Positions 1 through 5,211 of a stretch of DNA of 5,582 nucleotides are shown in pieces. A program made the translations under genes and the position numbers. The first letter of the stretch is position 1. Each line of letters begins with the position of its first letter. The DNA comes from an uncultured Oscillospiraceae bacterium (lineage in GTDB: Bacteria; Bacillota; Clostridia; UBA1212; UBA1255): the NCBI GenBank assembly GCA_902462635.1, contig CABQCN010000108.1, positions 1 through 5,582 on the forward strand. The letters are read 5' to 3'. Below the pieces are notes generated by a model. That model had not been told where the DNA came from, did no database searches, and saw only the letters and a list, made by a program, of their open reading frames with translations.

Positions 1-60
1 ACGGAAGCACCGACAGAGCCGCCGACGGAAGCACCGACAGAGCCGCCGACAGAAGGTCCG
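1..60 (+). repeat. 24-bp in-frame tandem repeat encoding TEAPTEPP
   Basis: Positions 1-24 and 25-48 are identical. A third, shorter and diverged copy (TEGP) occupies 49-60. Each 24-bp unit is itself two related 12-bp halves, TEAP and TEPP. Because the window opens inside the array, the full copy number is unknown. Perfect identity at the DNA level, including third codon positions, implies recent slippage or unequal recombination rather than only selection on the peptide. Confidence 0.85.
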
Positions 61-96
61 ACAACCGAGGAACCGATACCTCCGGTAGAGGAATGA
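1..96 (+). CDS. C-terminal tail of an unidentified Pro/Thr/Glu-rich protein (partial)
   Basis: Frame 1 is open from the first base and ends at a TGA (94-96), giving 31 residues that are the end of a protein starting upstream of the window. The tail is built of TEAP/TEPP tetrapeptides followed by a degenerate TEGP and an acidic, proline-rich end (PIPPVEE). It contains no hydrophobic or cysteine residues. Such Pro/Thr/Glu-rich low-complexity tails are common as flexible linkers or C-terminal extensions of secreted or wall-associated proteins in Gram-positive bacteria, so an extracytoplasmic protein is plausible. Nothing here identifies the family. No LPXTG-type sorting signal or terminal membrane segment is present in the visible part. 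Reading direction and frame are supported by the in-frame repeat (24 bp = 8 codons) and by a natural stop before the next gene. Confidence 0.7.
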   Translation, partial: TEAPTEPPTEAPTEPPTEGPTTEEPIPPVEE

Positions 97-133
97 GACG
101 AAACTTTATAAATAAAACATTTATCCGGTATTG

Positions 134-139
134 AAAGGA
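134..139 (+). promoter_or_regulatory. Probable ribosome binding site of the NuoE-like gene
   Basis: AAAGGA lies 14 bases upstream of the ATG at 154, which is longer than the usual 5-10 bases. The only start codon closer to it, TTG at 131, is in another frame. The frame of the gene is closed by a TAA at 145-147, so ATG 154 is the first possible start. The gene may be translated less efficiently than its two downstream partners, which have better spaced sites; this is inference. Confidence 0.45.
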
Positions 140-153
140 CAATATAAAAGAAC

Positions 154-657
154 ATGGAACATTGTGATCATTGTAACTGCCAGGAAAAACAAGATTATGC
201 AAAACTGCAGCCGGTACTTGAGGAATATGCCCAGGTGCCGGGCAGTCTTATTACCATACTTCAGCATGCGCAGGAAATATATGGATATTTGCCGGTGGAC
301 GTATTGTGGCATATTTCGGAGCAAACGGGGATCAAGCCCGCAAAAGTATTGGGCGTTGCTACTTTTTACACGCAATTCCGTTTCCGCCCGGTAGGAAAAT
401 ATTTGATTCTGCTGTGCAACGGTACGGCCTGTCATGTGAACGGCGCCAAAAAAATCGAAGAAACCATTTTGGAGGAGCTGGGAATCGGAGATGGCGAAAC
501 GACGGAAGACGGTTTGTTTTCTCTGAAGGTCGTAGCCTGTCTCGGCTGCTGCAGCCTCTCGCCGGTAATGATGATCAATGACGAAACGTACGGTTCGCTG
601 ACCCCGGACAAGACAAGATCGATTTTAAAAGAAATCAGACAAAAAAGCGAGGAATAA
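154..657 (+). CDS. nuoE: NuoE/HydC-like thioredoxin-fold [2Fe-2S] subunit of an NADH-linked oxidoreductase complex
   Basis: This 167-residue protein matches the NuoE (24-kDa, complex I) / HydC family in length and motifs. The N-terminal helical part includes YGYLPVDVL (about 43-51) and a GVATFYTQF segment (67-75), both hallmarks of the family. The thioredoxin-like [2Fe-2S] site is formed by C88-x4-C93 in CNGTAC and C129-x3-C133 in CLGCC, followed by the usual S-P-V-M. In this family the cluster sits beside the FMN of the NuoF partner and either passes electrons on or takes part in flavin-based bifurcation. The protein is cytoplasmic, with no signal peptide or membrane segment. An extra cysteine cluster (C4, C7, C9) lies at the extreme N-terminus. 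ATG 154 is the only feasible start because of the in-frame TAA at 145. The stop is 5 bases before the next gene, whose ribosome binding site (GCGAGGA, about 647-653) lies inside this reading frame, so translational coupling is likely. Whether the complex is a hydrogenase, formate dehydrogenase or transhydrogenase cannot be told from this subunit. Confidence 0.93.
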   Translation: MEHCDHCNCQEKQDYAKLQPVLEEYAQVPGSLITILQHAQEIYGYLPVDVLWHISEQTGIKPAKVLGVATFYTQFRFRPVGKYLILLCNGTACHVNGAKKIEETILEELGIGDGETTEDGLFSLKVVACLGCCSLSPVMMINDETYGSLTPDKTRSILKEIRQKSEE

Positions 658-662
658 GGCAA

Positions 663-2405
663 ATGAAAGTAATAATCGGTGAAGGCAGCTGCGGAATTGC
701 GGCAGGTGCGGCGAAGATCTATGATTATTTTGCGAAGCACGCAAAATTTGCAGAGCTTTCCATAACGGGATGTATCGGCATGTGTTACCTGGAACCCATC
801 GTAGACGTCGTGGAGGGCGGAAAGAAACGTACCTACTGTAAAGTGGGAACGGATATTTTACCTGAATTTTTAAATGCCCTCGAACAGAAAGCGTTCGACG
901 GGGCGCTTTTACAAAGTCTGGAGCTGACGGCGGAAGACCGTGCGTTTCTCGAGAAGCAGACGAGGATCGCGCTCCGCAACTGCGGAATCATAAATCCCGA
1001 GAGTATAGAGGAGTATATCGGCGCGGGCGGATACCGGGCGCTTGAAAAGGTTCTGCGGGAAATGACGCCGGAGCAGGTCATCGAAACCATTCAAATTTCC
1101 GGTTTGGCCGGAAGGGGCGGCGCCGGCTTCCCAACCTGGTTCAAATGGAACGCGGCCAGGCAGTCCGCCGGAGCGCAGAAATATCTGATCTGCAACGCGG
1201 ACGAGGGGGATCCGGGCGCTTTTATGGACCGGGCGGTGATCGAAAGCGACCCGCATAACCTGATCGAGGGGATGCTGATCGCCGCGTATGCGATCGGGGC
1301 AAGCGAGGCCGTCGTATATGTACGCGCGGAATATCCGCTTGCGATCGTGCGGCTGACGAAGGCCATCCGCCAGGCAGAAGAACGCGGATATCTCGGCGAA
1401 AATATCGCAGGCAGCGGTTTTTCCTGTAAAATGCGGATTAAGGCCGGAGCCGGAGCGTTTGTATGCGGCGAGGAAACGGCGTTGATCGAATCGCTGGAAG
1501 GACAGCGCGGCATGCCGCGTCTGAAACCGCCTTTTCCGGCGCAAAAAGGCTATTGGCAGCAGCCTTCTAATATCAATAATGTGGAAACATACGCGAATGT
1601 ACCCTGGATCCTTGAAAAGGGCGGCGCTGCGTTCGCCGCGTTGGGAACGGAAGACAGTAAAGGAACGAAGGTATTCGCGCTGACGGGGAAAATTAAAAGA
1701 GGCGGACTCGTAGAGATTCCGATGGGGAAAACGCTGCGGGACGTTATCTTCGATATCGGCGGCGGAATGCGAAACGATAAAGAATTTAAGGCGGTGCAGA
1801 TGGGCGGCCCATCCGGCGGCTGTATTCCGGCGGCGCTTCTCGACACCGTGATCGATTATAAAAAGCTTTCTGCGACGGGTGCGATTATGGGGTCCGGGGG
1901 AATGGTAGTTATGGACGAATCCACCTGCATGGTGGACATGGCCAGATTCTTTTTGGATTTTACGGCAAAAGAATCCTGCGGAAAATGTATCCATTGCCGG
2001 ATCGGCACAAAGCGGATGCTGGAGATTCTCAACAGGATCGTAACCGGCGAAGGGCGGGACGGGGATATCGAGCTTCTCGAAGAACTGTGTACGACCATCA
2101 AAGACGGCGCGCTTTGCGGGCTTGGCCAGACAGCGCCGAATCCGGTGCTGACGACGATCCGGTATTTCCGGAAGGAATATGAAGCGCATATTTATGATAA
2201 AAAATGTCCCGCAGGTCACTGCGCGCGCTTGATTTCGTATCGGATCGATCCTGTAAAATGCCGCGGCTGTACGCTGTGCGCGAAAAACTGTCCCGTGGGA
2301 GCGATTGCGGGGAGCGTGAAGGAACCGCATACGATCGACGACGCAAAATGCATTCAATGCGGTAAGTGCATGGAATCATGCAAATTCGGCGCGGTCAGCG
2401 TGTAA
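663..2405 (+). CDS. nuoF: NuoF/HydB-like FMN- and NADH-binding subunit with N-terminal [2Fe-2S] and C-terminal 2x[4Fe-4S] ferredoxin domains
   Basis: This 580-residue protein has the HydB layout rather than the shorter complex I NuoF. A thioredoxin-like ferredoxin domain comes first (about 1-80; C10, then C37-x3-C41 in TGCIGMCYLEP). The FMN/NADH-binding core follows, with GRGGAGFPTWFKW (150-162), CNADEGDPGAFMDR (177-190) and CGEETALIESLEG (268-280). An SLBB-type region comes next, around 335-395. The [4Fe-4S] site is C439-x2-C442-x2-C445 plus C485 in ALCGLGQTAPNP. The C-terminus has two ferredoxin motifs: C533, C536, C539, C543 and C563, C566, C569, C573. A CPAGHC element (515-520) joins core and ferredoxin parts, as is usual in this family. 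Expected role: oxidise or reduce NAD(H) at FMN and exchange electrons with the NuoE-like subunit, ferredoxin and the third subunit, in the cytoplasm. ATG 663 has a well placed ribosome binding site overlapping the upstream gene's end. In bifurcating HydB and StnB-type relatives this FMN is the proposed bifurcation site; that role here is inferred from homology. Confidence 0.94.
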   Translation: MKVIIGEGSCGIAAGAAKIYDYFAKHAKFAELSITGCIGMCYLEPIVDVVEGGKKRTYCKVGTDILPEFLNALEQKAFDGALLQSLELTAEDRAFLEKQTRIALRNCGIINPESIEEYIGAGGYRALEKVLREMTPEQVIETIQISGLAGRGGAGFPTWFKWNAARQSAGAQKYLICNADEGDPGAFMDRAVIESDPHNLIEGMLIAAYAIGASEAVVYVRAEYPLAIVRLTKAIRQAEERGYLGENIAGSGFSCKMRIKAGAGAFVCGEETALIESLEGQRGMPRLKPPFPAQKGYWQQPSNINNVETYANVPWILEKGGAAFAALGTEDSKGTKVFALTGKIKRGGLVEIPMGKTLRDVIFDIGGGMRNDKEFKAVQMGGPSGGCIPAALLDTVIDYKKLSATGAIMGSGGMVVMDESTCMVDMARFFLDFTAKESCGKCIHCRIGTKRMLEILNRIVTGEGRDGDIELLEELCTTIKDGALCGLGQTAPNPVLTTIRYFRKEYEAHIYDKKCPAGHCARLISYRIDPVKCRGCTLCAKNCPVGAIAGSVKEPHTIDDAKCIQCGKCMESCKFGAVSV

Positions 2406-2426
2406 TATCGAAAGGAAGAAATTAGG

Positions 2427-5120
2427 ATGAGCGTACATTTTAAAATAAATCATACAGACGTCGAGGCGGAACCCGGCGAGCTTTTGATCCATGTAGCGGC
2501 GCGCTATGCAATCGAAATCCCCTCTCTCTGTCATAATGACAAAGTAAAATCATACGGCGCCTGCGGCGTGTGCGTCGTGGAAAATGCAAAGGGCGGAAAA
2601 CTTATGCGGTCGTGTTCCACGGAAATCGGGCCGCAATTTGAAGGTATGGAAATTTGTACGGAAACGCCGCGCGTCGTGCAGGCGCGGAAAATTGCAATCG
2701 AGCTTTTGATGACGGATCATACCGGAGACTGCCGTCCGCCTTGTATGCTGGAATGTCCGGCGCATACAGACTGTCAGGGATATGTGGGATTGATCGCAAA
2801 TGGTTTTACCGAAGAAGCGATCCGTCTGATTATGGATAAAATTCCTTTGCCTGCCTCAATCGGCCGCGTTTGTCCGCATCCGTGCGAGAAGGCGTGCAGG
2901 AGATCGGCGCTCGAAGAGCCGGTTTCCATTGCGAATCTGAAGCGGTTCGCGGCGGACGTCAATCTCGATAAAGGGAAAAATGCATATAAACCTACGGTTT
3001 TACCGGATACAGGCAAGCGGGTTGCCATTATCGGCGGCGGCCCGGCGGGGCTGACGGCCGCCGCGGTACTTAGAGGAAAAGGCCATAGCGTGGATGTATT
3101 TGATAAGATGCCGGAAATGGGCGGGATGCTCCGGTATGGAATTCCGGAATACAGGCTGCCGAAAGCCGTCGTCGCGGAGGAGGTCGCGCTGCTTGCATCA
3201 ATGGGAATCTCGATGCAGAATCATATTAAAATCGGCGCGGGAGAATATACGCTGCAGCGCCTTTCCGAGAAGTACGACGCGGTGATCGTCGCTATCGGCG
3301 CGTGGACCAGCAGCAAAATGCGGATCCCCGGGGAATCGTTGTCCGGCGTCTTGGGCGGGATCGATTTTCTGCGTGAAATCGCGTGCGGAAAGGTACCTGC
3401 ACTCGGAAAACGCGTTGCCATTGTCGGCGGCGGAAACACGGCAATGGACGCCTGCCGAAGCGCGGTGCGGGCCGGCGCGGAAGAAGTCTATACGATTTAC
3501 AGAAGGACAAGGGCGGAAATGCCGGCCGATCAGGTGGAAATCGACGAAGCGGAAGAAGAAGGCGTCGTTTTTAAATTTTTATGCAATCCCGTAGAAATTA
3601 TTGGTGAAAACGGTACTGTTACACAAATAAAAGCTCAAAAAATGAAGCTCGGAGAACCGGATGCCGGCGGACGCCGCGCGCCTGTGCCGGTGGAAGGCGA
3701 ATTTGAAAACATTGACGTCGATACGGTTATTATGGCGATCGGCCAGGGCTGCGATATCACCGGTTTCGAATCCCTTGAGCATACGAAGAAGAATACGCTT
3801 GTGGCGGACGAAGATCGTTTTACCACATCGATGCCTGGCGTTTTTGCCTGCGGAGACGTTACGAATAAAGGTCCGGGGATTGCGATCGCCGCGATTGCGG
3901 AAGCGCAGAAAGCTGCGGCCGCGGCGCACGCCTATCTTACCGGCGGCGCGGAAACGGAGCGGCTGCGAAATGAGGACAATACGTTTTATTCGAAACGGGA
4001 CGTCACAACAGAAGAGATTCGCGAGGAATATGCATTCCGAGGGACGGAAGAACGCATTCCTTTGCGCCATCGCCCTGCGCAGGAACGCAAACATGATTTT
4101 AAGGAATATATGGACGGCTTTTCGTGGGAAGATGCGGAGCGGGAAGCGGGACGCTGCCTGGAATGCGGCTGCCTTGATTTTTACGAATGCCGCCTGCTGG
4201 ATTACGCGAACCGGTACGAGATCCGGCCGGAGCGTATCGGAGGAGATAAACACCATCGCAGAAGCCTGAAAACAAAATCGGAATATTTTACCAGAGATGC
4301 CGATAAATGCATTCTTTGCGGATTGTGCGTGCGGGCGTGCGAAGAAGTAACGGGCCGCGGCGTACTTGGACTCGTAGACCGCGGATTCGATACGACGGTC
4401 CAGCCGGCAATGGGACTTCCGCTGAAAGAAGCGGATTGCATGTCTTGCGGATTGTGCGTCTCCGTTTGTCCTACCGGCGCGCTCACGGAGAATATGAACG
4501 GAATGAAAGCGGTTCCGCTTCCGGAAAATCTTTTTGCTTATCGCTGCAAATTATGCAGCGCCGGCTGCGATTTGCTCGTTTCCCATTATGGAAACGCTAT
4601 ATTAAAAGCGGTCCCGATCAATGCGAAGGATGGGGATGTGCTGTGCGAAAGAGGCAGATTCCTGCTGCCGGAACGGTATACGCTGGGAGATTCTATCGAG
4701 GACGTGCGGAAGGCGCTTGGAAAGATTCTGAAGGATGGAGCAATTTCGGCCGGTAAAATCGGCGTGCTTGTTTCCGCGTCCTGCGGCAGGAAGCAGGTCG
4801 AAAAAATCGTTTCGTTTGCCGCCGCGCTGATGCCCGGCTTTATCGCTTCCAATTCAATGGGAAGGCCGGTTCCGGATAAATATGCTGCTTCCGCAGCGTT
4901 TGCGGCGGTGAAAAACGGAAAAGCGGCCGACGGATCCGAATTGACGATTGGCGTAAACGACGACGTCCTGATGAAACACGGTGTAAAACCGCTAGGCGCC
5001 AGAGAAAAAGCAATGCTGGAATCAGGCGGCGTAGAGACCTTGTTTGTCTTCGGCGACGAGATATCCGATCTGGATCTTTCAAAAGTGAAAAATGTGGAGA
5101 TTTTTAAAATCGAAATTTGA
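2427..5120 (+). CDS. NuoG-like [2Fe-2S] / GltD-NfnB-like FAD-NADPH / ferredoxin / Mo-oxidoreductase [4Fe-4S] fusion subunit (candidate StnC-type transhydrogenase subunit)
   Basis: This is an 897-residue multidomain electron-transfer protein. Residues 1-80 are a plant-type [2Fe-2S] ferredoxin (C35, C46, C49, C63) as at the start of NuoG and HydA. Residues 95-175 form the GltD/NfnB Fe-S domain (C102, C106, C110, C116; C149, C153, C157 in GRVCPHPCEKAC). Residues 198-505 are the two-dinucleotide flavoprotein module. It shows an FAD fold GGGPAG (203-208) and GMLRYGIPEYRLPK (233-246), a second Rossmann motif GGGNTAMD (334-341) with YRRTRAEMPA (358-367), whose arginines are typical of NADPH-binding relatives, and the FAD motif GVFACGD (471-477). 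A linker carries C577, C580, C582, C588. Two [4Fe-4S] ferredoxin motifs follow (C628, C631, C634, C638; C671, C674, C677, C681). Then comes a molybdopterin-oxidoreductase-type site (C707, C710, C714, C740) and about 155 residues of degenerate tail. There is no H-cluster domain and no complete molybdopterin domain. The start ATG has AAAGGAAG 8 bases upstream. The likely role is to exchange electrons between NADPH and the NuoE/NuoF core. Database naming may be glutamate synthase small subunit or formate dehydrogenase; both would mislead. Confidence 0.9.
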   Translation: MSVHFKINHTDVEAEPGELLIHVAARYAIEIPSLCHNDKVKSYGACGVCVVENAKGGKLMRSCSTEIGPQFEGMEICTETPRVVQARKIAIELLMTDHTGDCRPPCMLECPAHTDCQGYVGLIANGFTEEAIRLIMDKIPLPASIGRVCPHPCEKACRRSALEEPVSIANLKRFAADVNLDKGKNAYKPTVLPDTGKRVAIIGGGPAGLTAAAVLRGKGHSVDVFDKMPEMGGMLRYGIPEYRLPKAVVAEEVALLASMGISMQNHIKIGAGEYTLQRLSEKYDAVIVAIGAWTSSKMRIPGESLSGVLGGIDFLREIACGKVPALGKRVAIVGGGNTAMDACRSAVRAGAEEVYTIYRRTRAEMPADQVEIDEAEEEGVVFKFLCNPVEIIGENGTVTQIKAQKMKLGEPDAGGRRAPVPVEGEFENIDVDTVIMAIGQGCDITGFESLEHTKKNTLVADEDRFTTSMPGVFACGDVTNKGPGIAIAAIAEAQKAAAAAHAYLTGGAETERLRNEDNTFYSKRDVTTEEIREEYAFRGTEERIPLRHRPAQERKHDFKEYMDGFSWEDAEREAGRCLECGCLDFYECRLLDYANRYEIRPERIGGDKHHRRSLKTKSEYFTRDADKCILCGLCVRACEEVTGRGVLGLVDRGFDTTVQPAMGLPLKEADCMSCGLCVSVCPTGALTENMNGMKAVPLPENLFAYRCKLCSAGCDLLVSHYGNAILKAVPINAKDGDVLCERGRFLLPERYTLGDSIEDVRKALGKILKDGAISAGKIGVLVSASCGRKQVEKIVSFAAALMPGFIASNSMGRPVPDKYAASAAFAAVKNGKAADGSELTIGVNDDVLMKHGVKPLGAREKAMLESGGVETLFVFGDEISDLDLSKVKNVEIFKIEI

Positions 5121-5146
5121 GAATTCCTTTTAAACCGATAATATTT

Positions 5147-5175
5147 TTGCGCTTATCCAAAATTAATGGTACACT
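5147..5175 (+). promoter_or_regulatory. Sigma-A type promoter for the membrane-protein gene
   Basis: A -35 element TTGCGC (5147-5152) and a -10 element TACACT (5170-5175) are separated by the ideal 17 bases, and the -10 is preceded by TG one base upstream (TGGTACACT), an extended -10 signature. Predicted transcription would begin near 5182, leaving a leader of about 30 bases that contains the GGAGG at 5194. The promoter sits in the gap after the oxidoreductase operon, so the next gene is probably an independent unit. No operator-like inverted repeat is visible around it. Confidence 0.65.
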
Positions 5176-5193
5176 GGAAGCGAACAATCTTTG

Positions 5194-5198
5194 GGAGG
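5194..5198 (+). promoter_or_regulatory. Ribosome binding site (GGAGG) of the membrane-protein gene
   Basis: A full GGAGG core lies 13 bases before ATG 5212 and 16 bases before a second in-frame ATG at 5215. The nearer ATG is preferred. The spacing is long, but no in-frame ATG, GTG or TTG stands closer: codons between 5197 and 5211 read GGC, AAC, TAC, GGT, TTT. Confidence 0.6.
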
Positions 5199-5211
5199 CA
5201 ACTACGGTTTT

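Noticed and set aside
107..112. TATAAA as a -10 box for the three-gene operon
   Set aside because: The sequence 16-18 bases upstream (around GGTAGA at 84-89) does not resemble a -35 element. A second pairing, TTTATC (120-125) with TATAAA (143-148), would start transcription at the ATG itself. The operon promoter is therefore not assigned; it may be weak, regulator-dependent or further upstream.
97..133. Terminator for the upstream gene
   Set aside because: The only self-complementary element is an A/T-only TTTAT/ATAAA stem with no G/C pairs and no following T-run. It is not a convincing intrinsic terminator.
131..394. TTG-started + frame overlapping the start of the NuoE-like gene
   Set aside because: It runs in a different frame from a protein with clear NuoE motifs, and its own translation matches nothing recognisable.
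909..2357. 482-codon open frame on the minus strand
   Set aside because: It lies wholly opposite the NuoF-like gene, whose motifs are unmistakable. The translation is rich in Arg, His, Phe and Pro with no recognisable domain, as expected of an antisense shadow of codon-biased DNA.
3579..4256. 225-codon open frame on the minus strand, and a 202-codon + frame at 3661-4269
   Set aside because: Both overlap the GltD-like part of the 897-residue protein in other frames. They have Arg-rich or low-information translations and no ribosome binding site or family motif.
2427..5120. [FeFe]-hydrogenase or molybdenum/tungsten formate dehydrogenase catalytic subunit
   Set aside because: The protein has the N-terminal Fe-S wiring found in both, but no H-cluster motifs (TSCCP-like or MPCxxK-like) and only the first part of a molybdopterin domain without an active-site Cys/Sec loop.
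2427..5120. Glutamate synthase small subunit (GltD)
   Set aside because: The central module is GltD-like, but no GltB is nearby, and the ferredoxin domains on both sides plus the NuoE/NuoF neighbours point to an NAD(P)H/ferredoxin oxidoreductase.
5121..5146. Terminator after the oxidoreductase operon
   Set aside because: A short T-run is present at 5144-5148, but no G/C-rich hairpin precedes it. Transcription may end further on or read into the next gene.
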